A stretch of DNA of 64,000 nucleotides from Ypsolopha sequella (taxonomy: Eukaryota > Arthropoda > Insecta > Lepidoptera > Ypsolophidae), in NCBI GenBank assembly GCA_934047225.1, contig OW203986.1:12403221-12467220 (forward strand). The letters run 5' to 3'. Every line of letters begins with the position of its first letter. The first letter of the stretch is position 1. The notes under the pieces are model-generated. The model made no database searches, was not told the DNA's origin, and saw nothing but the letters and a program-made list of their open reading frames with translations. Shown here one piece after another: positions 11,527 through 24,200 of the stretch. Position numbers and translations under genes: made by a program.

Positions 11527-11950
11527 AAAACTTAAACCGCCAAACCATTACCACTACAAGGAAAATGGTAAATATTAAGGCGATATGTAAAAAAATAGGG
11601 GTGCTTCTTTTTTGTGTATTTCATGAAATACACAGAACGTTTTAATACATTTCTGGTATATGCATTTTGACTACATAATCTAGGGTTTTGAAATTGAAAA
11701 ACATGTTTGGATGAATTTTCCACGATAGAAATAATTGTTGAAATGAGGTCTTCAAACACACTTTTTCTCCTCGTTTGACGAATAGGAACCATATACAGAA
11801 CTCAAACATATTTTATTAAGTGTGTTTCAACAATATCTAGAGATTTGATATTTGAGATTTTGCCAGCTATTTTAGTTTTTTTATAAAAATTATAAAACTA
11901 ATATTTTTCGCTTTCGCCCTGAAAAATAAAATTCGCATAGCCTCTTAAAC
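11527..11950. repeat. Unclassified ~430-bp dispersed repeat (copy 1)
   Basis: Long matches in the opposite orientation to 38574-39010, including TTTCATGAAATACACAGAA, GTTTGGATGAATTTTCC and CGTTTGACGAATAGGAACC. It ends in ATTCGCATAGCCTCTTA. No ORF in it is conserved between the copies. Confidence 0.75.
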
Positions 11951-12229
11951 AAGTAAGAAATATAGCCGCTAGAAGATGCGTAAACTTCTAAGAATGCAAA
12001 TATCTCACGTTCTCTAAGATGCTGACGAACACGAAGGTCAGCTTTGTTTACCACGGAACCTAAACATCATCATTCAGGGCAATACTGCCACAAAAACTAC
12101 GAGTACACGGCTTGAATCTAAATAATACATAGCATGTACTTTAGATACATATGTAGAGAACCGAGATATACAAGTAGATGACGTCACCCCAAAGGTCGAG
12201 TCCCGAGCAACTTCGAGCCTCGAGCACGA

Positions 12230-12285
12230 GTAGAGTTCATCAGTGCGCGTCAACCGCACTACACACTCGGACTATCGGCTCCAAA
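12230..12285 (+). promoter_or_regulatory. Possible initiator and short 5' UTR of the EndoU gene
   Basis: TCAGTG at 12240-12245 matches the arthropod initiator TCAGT and lies about 45 bases before the ATG at 12286. GGACTA at about +28 is a partial DPE match. The surrounding 12180-12260 is more GC-rich than the flanks. This is inferred from motifs only. Confidence 0.35.
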
Positions 12286-15200
12286 ATGAGAAAAGTAACT
12301 CTATTCATTCTATTCTGTGTGGCGGCCACTCGAGCCGACGATCTAGCCCACGCTGCTGGACAAATCTTCAACCAGATTCTGCCAAACTTAATCAGCAACC
12401 AAGTGACCGGAGGCGGGCAGCAAGGCTCGACGACCAACACTCTACAGCAGATCGGAACGGTGGTCGGCGGTGTGGTGGACTATGCCAAGAAGAAGGGCTA
12501 CGAAGATGTGCTTAAGCAGGTCCAAGACTCGACCACTGATGAGGATATACTTAAGCTCAGTGAGGAGATGTTCAATGCGGATGTGAACAACGCGTTTAAT
12601 TACATCCAGGTCAATTTGCAAGGCAAAACCAGTCCCATGTCGAAAAACGACGAGGCGAATTCCAAGTAAGTGAATCTACAGTTACTTCAGAGCTATATTT
12701 TTTTACATACCTTTAGATTAGAAAAAAGTATGAAGCAAATATATTAGATTCATTCCAAATAAATAAAGGTGATAAAATTACACACCTAATTTATTTAGAT
12801 TTTTCACGCAAAGACTTTTTTCATTTACTTACCAACCGACCTCATGATACATAATTTACACAAATGTTTTTAAAAGTAAGAATCACCGTCTCTCGCGTAG
12901 AAAGGAGTGACCTAATACTGTATTAAATATATTTTTTCATGTCGACATTGAAGCTGATTCTGAATGCTTTAAGTTTTAGTGCTGTCAAAGCTAAAATTAT
13001 TCCAAAGTAATTTAGCTTCTGTTCTTAGCAATTAAGGACTATTTTGTAATAAATAAAAATTTGTTTTGACAGCGCTTAAACTAAAATTAAAGCCTTCAGA
13101 ATCGGCTTTATTTCATACCCGTAGCGTACAAGTTATTCCATTTTAAATGAACGAGCATACCTATAACGTCACCTCAAGTCACCTGTATTTTCAACCTTTG
13201 ATAGAATGAATGAATGAATGAATAAACACTTTTATTGCACAGAAAATTAAAATAAAACACAGAATACAGAATAATAAAAGGCAAGGGCGGACTTATTCCT
13301 TAAAGAAATTTCTTTCAGTCAACCGATGGTGTGGAGCAAGAAAAATTTTTACAAGTGAAGTTATATTTGTGCAAAAAGAAAAACAACCTTCTTCAACCCT
13401 AATATTTTAATATAATACACTACATACACAAATACATACATACAAATAAAGTAGCATAGTCAGTCTAGATTTATTTTTCTAAAAGCTCTCTTGTAAAATT
13501 AATTGTGTACCTAGTCTACGTTAGCTACTAAACCATCTAAGTTTATATTGTTAATCAAGATCCTGTAGAGAGTTTCACTGGTCTCATCTTTCTCTTTCAA
13601 GCTAGTTATTACTAATTGGCCTTTGTTTTATAGCCTTTTGAACGTGCCAGAGAACGTGTGGAATGGCCCTACAATCAAGCCTTTTGTAGCACTCTTTGAT
13701 AACTACCACAAGAACGTTATCCGACCGGAATTCGTCACTCCTAATGTGAGTAATCTGTTATTTTTTTTAAGTTATCTCAAGAACTGGAAACATGTACAAA
13801 TAAGCTTGGGTTCGAGTTCGTTTGTCGACGTCACATTTTCAAATAAAACAAATTTTGGCAAGTGCAAGTCGGACTCGCGTACAGGGAAATCCGTACCACC
13901 ACACAATACGGGTACGGAACCCTAAAAATGGTTAAAGGTCGTTTGAGCTGTTTGGAATGATGTAGAGATTGAGAGATTACTTAATCTCCGATGATTTGAC
14001 TTTTGACAATTTGTTAAATTTATGAGATCATGTCAAATGAGCTGTATTTTCCATAGACTTAGGCTTCCATGGTATTTTCCAAAAAAAAAAAATTCAAATT
14101 CAATTCAAATTCAAATAGTTTATTTTGCAAAGCAGGTATAGATATATACACTTTTTACACGTCAAATTTAATCTAATAAAGAAAATATATGTAATAGAAT
14201 AATAAATGTACATGAACTAAATTAAAGGTTTATTTAATTTATGTAGCAATATATTTACGATTAAAATGATAGGTAAAATATATATTATACAAGGTAAAAT
14301 CCAATCAGCCGCCCGAACCCATACCGGAGACCCGGCCAGGGACCAGGAACAAGGTTCAGTGATCACCAACCGAGCCCCCAGCACGAATCCAGGCGGCCGA
14401 CCAAATCCCATCCTATATACTACATACTAATAGGTTACATATATAAATACATGCCTACCTCCGCCCATTCGATTAGTCTTGCTAAGAAGAAGGGCAAGAA
14501 ACTTAGCAAGATCATGTCTTTTTTTCAACATAAAACTTATACTATACAATATATGACTTATATCTACTTTAACCAAGGGATAAGAAAATACAAGACAGTA
14601 GGAATTCAGGTTAATGAAAAAAAGAAAAACATATATATCTTTGTCTACCTGTCTCATATAGTCCTTTTCCTTTTACAGTCTATAATCAATTAATGTTTAC
14701 ACCTTAGAGGAATCATAAGTTAAGAAATTATACTATTTAATTAAATTATAACTTACTAAGAGTATCATTATCACTGTAACACCATGCTTCACGATCATCC
14801 AAATATTCATTTATTTTATAATATGCCTTTTTCAATAGGCCCTGCTTAATATACAGTTTAAACTTATTCTCTGACAAAGTAAGGACCTCCTTTGGAAGTT
14901 TATTGTAAAATCTTATACCATGTCCTACAAAAGAGGTACTCACCTTAGCGAGTCTGATTTTTGGAAAAGCCAGTTTATGCTTATTTCTGGTCTCCTTACA
15001 ATGTTGCTTACCAAGCCTTGGGAAAGACTCAACATTTTTTCTGACATATCTAAGGACTTGGTAAATATATTCACAAGGAACCGTTAATATATTAATTTCT
15101 TTGAACTTTTGTCTTAATGAATCCCGGTGCTTCATATTATAAATAGCCCGAATTGCTCTCTTCTGCAAAACAAAGACTGCGTCTGTATCCGCGGCTCTAC

Positions 15201-18200
15201 CCCATAACAGCATGCCGTATGACATAATGCTGTGAAAGTAACTAAAATAGACTAGTCTAGCAGTATCTACATCAGTAATTTGTCTTATGCGTCTAACAGC
15301 GTATGCGGCCGAACTAAGTCTACCACATAGGGCTTCTATGTGGGGACCCCACTGAAGACGAGAGTCTACCGTAATGCCTAAAAACTTTGTTTCGTTAACT
15401 AACTCCAGCTTGGACCCCTGCAAAAGCAAATTACCATCCACTTGAATTACATTTGGTAACGTAAATTTTATACACTTTGTCTTTTTTGCGTTTAAAACTA
15501 AATTATTTACAGTAAACCAATCAAGCACCAGTGATAAAGTTGTATTCGCGCCGTCAAGGATATCTTTACGTCTATTAACTTTAAAAATAAGTGACGTGTC
15601 ATCTGCGAATAATACTATCTTCGTTAAGTCTTTAACTAAATATGGAAGGTCATTTATGTAAATTAAAAACAGCAAGGGCCCTAATATGGAACCCTGCGGG
15701 ACACCCATTTTAACTAATGCTCCACTTGATTTTACCCCGTTAATGTCTACCTTTTGAATACGATCACTAAGATATGACTTCAATAACGCCAAAGATTTGC
15801 CCCTCACTCCGTAGTGATCCAATTTACATAAGAGTGTTTCATGATTAACGCAATCAAAGGCTTTCGAGAGGTCACAAAATACACCAAATGCATCTTGCTT
15901 TTCTTCCCAAGCATCAAAAATGTGCTTAACTAAAGCAACTCCTGCATCTGTGGTTGACATCCCTCTAGTGAATCCATATTGTTCACAGTGAAGTAACTTA
16001 TTTAAATTAAAATGAAATAACAATTGATTAAAAACTATTTTTTCAAAAACCTTACTCAATACCGGTAAAACTGACACAGGTCTATAGTTTGAAGGGTCCC
16101 CGTGGTCGCCTGATTTAAAAAGGGGGATCAATTTACTAAACTTCATTAAGTCAGGAAAGATACCATCATCTACACATTTATTAAAAATTAATGCCAAATA
16201 AGGAGCTATTAAATCAATGACAGAACTTATAACTTTCACAGATAGGCCCCATAAGTCCTCGGTTTTTTTCAAGTTAAGCGATTTAAATGCTTTAATTACA
16301 GTTAATGAATTAATATGTTTAAAAGCAAATACAGAAAGACACTGAGGTACGTGATCTATTAAAAGATCCTGCGCAAGCCTAGGGCTTGAATTTAAATCTT
16401 TAGTTGTTAAGGAAGGAATTTCAGTAAAGAATTGTTCAAAGGCATTCGCAACTTCTTTATCTCCTGTAACGACTTCATTGTTAATACTTAACTTAAGTTC
16501 GTTATCTCGTTTCTTACTTTTCCCAGTTTCAGTATTTATGATGTTCCATACTGTTTTTACTTTGTTATCGGACCTTTTAAGTTTTTTATTCAAGTAGATA
16601 CTTTTTGCTTTTAAACACACCAATTTAAAGATGCGTGAGTAATTTTTCACGAATTCAGTAAATTTAACATTATTATTGTAGGACTTTATGTCGTATAATT
16701 CGTATAAATGATTTCTGCTTTTATAAATACCTGGTGTCGCCCAGTCACTGAAGGTGATTTTACTTTTGTTAGAAAGTTTTTGCATCTTAAACGTATTTTC
16801 GAACTCTTTAGAGACTATGTTGAAAAGGTCTGTAAAGAGAGCGTTTGGATCGTCTTGGAGAAGATTAAAATGTGCTAATTTAACTTCTAGATTTGCTTTG
16901 AAACAATCTACTTTGAGAGTTGTAATAGGTCTGCAAAAGACTTCTTTGGGCAGTTGTTTTACGCTTTGTTTAATGGTTATAGTTTGGCCACTGTGATCGG
17001 ACTGCAAGCGGTTGATTACTTTATTGTCTGAATACTCACAATCACAGAATATATTGTCGAGGCATGACGCAGTATCCCGAGTAATTCGAGTAGGTTCTAA
17101 GAACACATTAGACAAATTAAATGATTTGAATAAATGTAATAATTTTGAGCGCATAATCGATTTTTCTAGTAAATCTACGTTAAAATCTCCACATATAATA
17201 ACTTTTTTCTTTGTATCAAATAATAATTTTAAAACCTCTTCCATTGCTTTTTCAAAAATGTTGTAATCTTGTCCTGAGGGTCGGTAAACACAGAGAATAA
17301 TATATGTACTCATTTCTATGCAAGCTAATTCTAGTTGATGTTCTACAGAAAGTTTTACAATGTCTTTTCTTTCCTTTGCTTTTATACTATTTTTTACAAG
17401 AATCATGGAGCCACCTTTTTGTATTTTTAATCTATTGTAGCAACTAAGAACACTAAAATTATTAACATTAAAATGCATATTATGTTCATGTAGATGATGT
17501 TCGGTTACACACAAAATATCTGTTTTTGATTCCTCTAAGAACAACTCGATTGAAAGTATTTTGCTGAGAAAGCCGCCTTGTATGTTTTGATGTACCAGCT
17601 TTAATACAGGCGGCTTTCCCATTGTCTTCAATTCTAAAAAGAATTTTTTACAATTTTGTTAGTACTTGTACTAACCGTGTCAATAGGGACAAAATTATGT
17701 AAATAATTAACATTACAAATACCATCAATTATAACTGGTATTGGAAAATTTCCTGTTACACTCTTTGTAACAGATTCACTACCTTCTAAAATGCATGCTA
17801 ACTTAGTAGCTAATTGTTTTTTATAATAATTTGCAAGGTACAAAGTACCTTCTGTCAAAAAAAAATCACGAATGTAGATATTCGTATCTAAGTAGTGCAC
17901 CTTGTCACTGTGACCAGCTGAGAAGTTGTGCATGCACATATTCAAATTATATAAAGTAGTTTTTTGTGAATGAAAAGTAAATAAACGTTTATTTCACATG
18001 AACATTCATATTTGTGTATAATTCTACAAAACTACATGATAGTTTATAGGCAGAAAAAGCTCCCTTTTACTTTCCACTATTTATGTGAACATTTATAGGC
18101 TTGTTTAATTTTGAAGTTTTAGATTTTAATAAGAAGAAAAACAAATAAATAATCAGTTATTTCTCTACTTCTATGAAACAATTTTGACTTTAACTTGATT

Positions 18201-21200
18201 TAAGAGATGTTTTTTTAATTTCGTTTTAAATACAGGTTTACTACTTAAGCTTCTTATTTCATATGGTATACAGATTCCGTCACTATGTTATATAAGAGAT
18301 ATAACATAATGACGAAATCTGTAAATGCCTCAGATATAGATATGACACTTCTCACTAAAAGAAAAATAAATACAAAATTATACAGGGTGTTAAAATGAAG
18401 TTGCGGAAGCCGGAAATTGGCGATAGAACTCGTTCATACAAACAAAGTTCCGTGAAAAAAAAATTGAGAAATCGAGAAAAAAACAGTTGTCTCATACATT
18501 TTGGTCGGGTAGCTATGTAACTTTTCTATGGAAAAGCTGATTTATTTTTCGCAATTCGGGGTTTGGTTCTATAGTAAAAGTTGTTTTAGTGGACGAGTAC
18601 CATCACCAGTTTCCGGCTTCCACAACTTCATCTTAACACCCTGTATAAATACACATACAGATTCCTCGTCTAGGGATTCGTGAAAAACGCATCAAAATAT
18701 AGAGTGTTTCTCAAGCCGTAGATAGTACTACTACCTCACAGATAGACAAACGCTGCGGTTTATAAATTGTCGTAATTATGAGCAAATTCTCGCGCATTAT
18801 GTTTCCAAGATAAATGTAATTTTCCGCTATTTTGCAGGAAGAGTCAGAGCAAACGACTTACATCAACACCATATTGGCCACAGGGCCAATCAGGAGTCTG
18901 ATGACCTTCTTAGTCAGCAAAGGTTAGTTCCTCTCACATCTGCTGGTAGATTCCGTTCCACCAAAGAAGTCCTCTAAATTAAGCCATTTGGTTCATATTC
19001 CAATGTAAATAAGGACTATGCTGCGTGTTTTCCTTGGTGACGCGAGCTTAGCAATACTTGTTATTGATGACATCAATTGAGTTTTATTAGTCCGTACATA
19101 TTACTAGATTTACCTGCGAGTTATTGTCATAGAGCTACATGGGGCTAGAGTTTAGCCGTACAAAATTGGTGATATAAAGTTTCATATAAACCCGGTGCCT
19201 GGCTCAGAACAAGTTGGGCTTGGTTAGGCTGTCAGATTGCCTTTAATCTGAATATGTTCCAATGTGTCCCATGTAGGAGTATCAAAGCGTACAGTGCTAC
19301 AAGGATCTTTTGGCGCGTGGATGACAGTGACAGGGGGGGCAGCTGTGAAACAAGGGACAGGGTAGCAGCGTTAGTTCCAATTTTGATCATGTAGATATGT
19401 GTAAGGGCTTTAGCTTCAACTGACGTTGGGTAAACCAGGTCGAGTTGAACTATGTGAAATTGATAGATATTTTCAGTTAATGCTTCTTGATGAAACATTA
19501 CCTACCTGTAACGCAAAAAAATATATGAAAAATACTTGATACACTCATCGGCGGATCCAGGGAGGCACCAGGAAAACACCTAAAACACCCAAAAATACCA
19601 TACATTAGACTCGACCATTTGTTTTGATTCGGGTGCACAGCATAGATAGGTTTGCTAAAAGCTTTAGGCGCCTAAAAACTTACTTTTTTCACTTTGTGAT
19701 ATGATAAACTTTGTCAAAATGGGCCCTCCCAAAATCAAATCGTGGATCAGCCCTTGGATACATTGGCCCATTTTTACGTGTTCTATGAGTATACCATTGA
19801 CAGAATAAGCTCATACGTTGTATAACGAGTACGCATGTTATCGGTTTTTATGTTTTAATCACCAAATTTAATCCGTTGTAATATTTGACATGTTATTTTA
19901 ATAAATTAACATTGTATTTCTACATTTGTATCTCTAGGTACTATACGCCACCGCCTCTACGATTATTTGTCCGGTTTCACGTGTAAACCATTCATGAATC
20001 AGACTTGATAAGAATTTGTATTGTTCAACTCTGCTAAGCCGAGTAACAGGGACTGGATGTGTTTTAATATGGGGGGGGCACACTCCAGCACAAGATAAGG
20101 AGCTTATGAGACCTTCCTGTGCTGGGATATGGGGGTTAATTTGTAAGATGGATCCGAGCCATGATCTGAAATGCGATCCAATGTTTTACCATTGTTTTGA
20201 CGACAATTACAATTAAGGGGGTTAAATTGATTTGCTGCGTTAAACAAGAATTTAGAAACGGAATATTAGAGTTTAAACTACGGAATGTTTTATAATTTAT
20301 CCATAAATAAGAAATCCGTTTTTATACAACGTGTAACAGAAAGGTGTAACCTGTATATCGAAAAAAAAATTACTCGCTTCATAGGAAAATGCAATGCCGC
20401 TCGGCCGAAATGTATAGAAAGGCAGATTTTTTTTTTCGAGATTTCTGGATTGACTCCATAGTAAAAGTTGTTCTATACCATTGACTGAATAAGCTCTTCA
20501 AATATGGTTACACCTTTCTGTTACACGTTGTATATCGCATATTATACTTATGTTAGTATATATATTGTATATAGAGGTGCAATATTATTGTAGATGTCCT
20601 CTAAAATGTATATGCTCTTGCTCAATTTTAGGAGCAGGACAATTAATATACATCTTGCCACCCCATGAGGCAGTGAGCCTTCCCCCCCCCCCCTGGTTCC
20701 GGCATCCCTATCGATTAATAAAACCGATAGTTACGGTATTAACTAGTCGACTAAGGAACAATAATACCTCATGATTTATACCTATATAATCAGAAATATT
20801 TGTGGCTAAATAATCATTGTTAAAATGTTCATATCGCTAAAACTTAAGGACTAAATTGCCAAATACACAACAAACCTCGTATCGTAGTTTTAAAACAGGA
20901 TTCTGTACAAACAAAAACCAGTATTATCTAAACTTAGCAATTAAGTATTAAGGAATGCTCATAATGACAGAGCATTGGACTCATTTCAGCTCATTTGTGT
21001 GGGAGGTAGCGGGTTCAAATCCATGGCACGATTTTAGTGTAGTCTGCGTGTTAAACCGTTGGTCTCGACTACTAGAACAAGTTATTAGCGAAGAGGGGAC
21101 AGCTGTTCCTTGCATCAAACGAAGATTATCCTCCCTAACTGTCCCCAGGGTGCTAGTATAAAAGCCACAGGATCCGACTTGTACTTGCCTTTCTCTTTGA

Positions 21201-24200
21201 AATCCTAAAAGCATAATAAAAACAACTCGGTCCAGAAGCTTCCCTGTTGCTTTTCTTGACAAAGTTACCACTTAATAATGTGTCCACAGGAGTGACCCAA
21301 CTGAACGAGTATCCAGAACAAGTGGAACTCCTCAAAAAGATCTGGTTCACGAAGTACGCCCGCCACTGGACCGCGCTGTGCAAGTGCAGTTGTGCCTTCG
21401 AGAACATCTTCATGGCTGAACTCAAGTCTAGTACTGTTCTAGGTGAGAGGGAAACCTGCGGGTCTACCGCGTAATTCTGATTTTCATCAACATCAACTTG
21501 AGATTGAAATTTTACGTGCGTGCGACGACGCCCGCCTAACCTTGCCATCGCTTTCGCACGCACGTCAAATTTCAATCTCAAATTGATGTTGATGAAAATC
21601 AGAATTACGCGGTAGACCAGCTGTTGCTGGTGTCGGCTGGATAAGACCAAAGACCGAGTATTGTGGTGCGAATTACAAAAGGTCTTATGCTCAGCAGATA
21701 GCAGTTACAGACTGCTAAAGGTTAATGATGACGTGAAAAGATAAACCCAACAAGCTAAGTCCTAATGTTAATTTTTTCAATAGATTTTGAATAATTTATG
21801 GTGTAAGAAGACTGTACATGAGCCTAGAGCATGAACAACGCCAGACTTTCGAGGATTCTATTGAAAAAAATACATTTGATTTATTGATGTTTTATCTAGG
21901 GATTGTACTTATAAACAATGTATTAACATTTATACTTTTACCCAAAAAAATTTTTTTTTTCCCTTATCTTTTTTTGGTTTTCAAACGTTCGTTTCAAGAA
22001 CGCGATTAAGAAACCAACTTGTTTTTTTTTTTTTCATAAAATAGGTAATAGAAATATGAAGAGCTTCTACTTAAATCCAATATTGTTTTCCCTACAAAAT
22101 ATTTCAGTATTAGCTAAAAACACACCAATTTGTTGTGTCGCTGCGTGATCATTGGTATTACGCGTCCAAGAAAAAGAGGTCAATGAGCCAACATATAATC
22201 GCCTCTATCAAAATCAAATAAGGTCTTTGCCATCGGAGTTATTGTGCTGGACGGGTAATAAAAAAAGTTGCTAGGGTAGGACATCCTCTTAATTAACTGA
22301 ACTTGCAAAAGCAGAGGTCCTCTAGGGGTTCCATTTATCACACGATCAAACAAATGGTATTCGTGACATAATACTTACTTGGACATCAAATTATCAAGTC
22401 ATGAAGTGATTCATATCAACACCGACATGCCAATATTACCAATTTCAGCGCGGCATTTTTTGAGACACGACGCGAACGCGAAGGGCATCCGTTATTCACG
22501 GTATTTATTTTTCCAGGTCTGCACAGCTGGCTATTCTTCGCCAAGCGTGAGCTGGACCACAAAGCTAACTATCTCGGCTACATCGACAAGCTCGACTTGG
22601 GCGGTGTGAGTATCTATTTGTGTGTTATGTTATGTCCTATGACCATACGTACCAAAGATATCCAGAGCAAAATTCAAATTCAAATTCAAAAAGATTATTT
22701 TGCAAAGTAGGTATATATAATACACGTTTCACAAGTCAAATTTTAATCTATAAAAATATATGTAATAAAATAATAAATGTACATGAACTAGATTAAATGT
22801 TTATTTAATTTATGTAGCAATATATATACGATTAAAATTATAGGTAAAATATTATTATACAAGGTGAAATCCAATCAACCGCCCGAACCCATACCGGAGA
22901 CCAGGCCAGGGACCAGGAACAAGGTTCAATGATCACCAACCGAGCCCCCAGCACGAATCCAGGCGGCCGACCAAATCCCATCCTATATACTACATAGTAA
23001 TAGGTTACATATATAAATACATGCCTACCTCCGCCCATTCGAGCCACGGTTAGCGTGCGTGAGAAATTTGAGTATGTGTGCCGTACTTACAGTTTTTGTG
23101 TTTATGTCGGTGAAATAAATGGGAGGAAACGTGGAGACATCTGAATACAAACAATTAGAGTAATAAGGCAAATCTCCTGATATATGTGATACTACCTAGG
23201 TATATATTAACCTTAGAATAACTATTAACAAACGATACGCCCATGAGATTCTATTCTTTTCAAATAAATACGCTGATTGAATGAAATAAAACATGTTTAT
23301 TTCAAAACGGCTCACCTCAATAACCATTTTGATCGGGATAGCCGACCAATTTCAACTTTACTCGACCAGAAGAAGGCAGTCTGAATCTGCTGAAACTGGT
23401 CGGCTATCCCGCTCAAAAATAGCTATTGAGGTAAGCCGTTTTGCAATAATCACATACCTATACTGATGTTTATAGGCAGTAAAGATTTAATCGATATGCC
23501 AATCTGTTTAGTTTGAAGCAAATTATTTAATGATAGATATCCTACTGTACAATTTTTTTTCTTGGTAGAATCTGAAATAATGTTGATAAAGTTCCGTACT
23601 GCTTCATGCAAATTGTCTGTATTCGTACAGAAAATCTTGTAGCAAAATTCACCTAGTATTTATCTACAACTGTAAATATTCCTTTAATTTACTTTGTCCA
23701 CTGTTTTATTAATACTTCATCCGGTTGTACCATCAAGACATTACAGAGTATTTATAAGAAAATTCATAAAAAGTGCATAAATTCTTTTATGTGTCCCATC
23801 GTACAAGTATTATAGTCTACCTACTCTAAACCTTACTCAAAATACCAATAATATACATAGTCCAGTATATTTAAATAAATATATATTTATTTTATTTCTA
23901 TGTTAATATTTTGTTATATATTAAATTATTCTATGACTTTATTTGTAGTACACGCATGTCCTCTCTCCCAACAAGGTTTGCTGAAAGAAATCTCTTTTCA
24001 GAGATAAGCTCGCCGCTGTACATGTTTTTTTTTATGTAAATAATCATATTAATGTCTCTGTGTACGATAAAGTATAAAGAATAAAGAGCCACCTTCACGC
24101 ATTTCCAGAAAGTTATTCTGACTTTATGGCTTTATGCGTACACGCCTGTCCTCTCTCCCAATAAGGTTTGCTGAAAGAAATCTCTTTTCAGAGATAAGCT

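Larger units (their letters stand above)
14091..17945 (-). mobile_element. Non-LTR retrotransposon, near full length, CR1/Jockey-like
   Basis: On the minus strand the element runs from about 17945 (end of an ORF1 remnant) through ORF2 (17631-14746) and a 3' UTR to a tail of GAATTT-type repeats at 14091-14125. The last 380 bases of the 3' UTR recur at 22671-23042, which fixes the 3' end. The short-unit microsatellite tail in place of poly(A) is typical of CR1-like clades. It lies in intron 2 of the EndoU gene, on the opposite strand. The 5' boundary is uncertain. Confidence 0.85.

Noticed and set aside
12178..12285. Upstream in-frame ATG extending the EndoU protein by 36 residues
   Set aside because: The extension is Ser/Arg-rich and would bury the signal peptide that begins exactly at the ATG at 12286.
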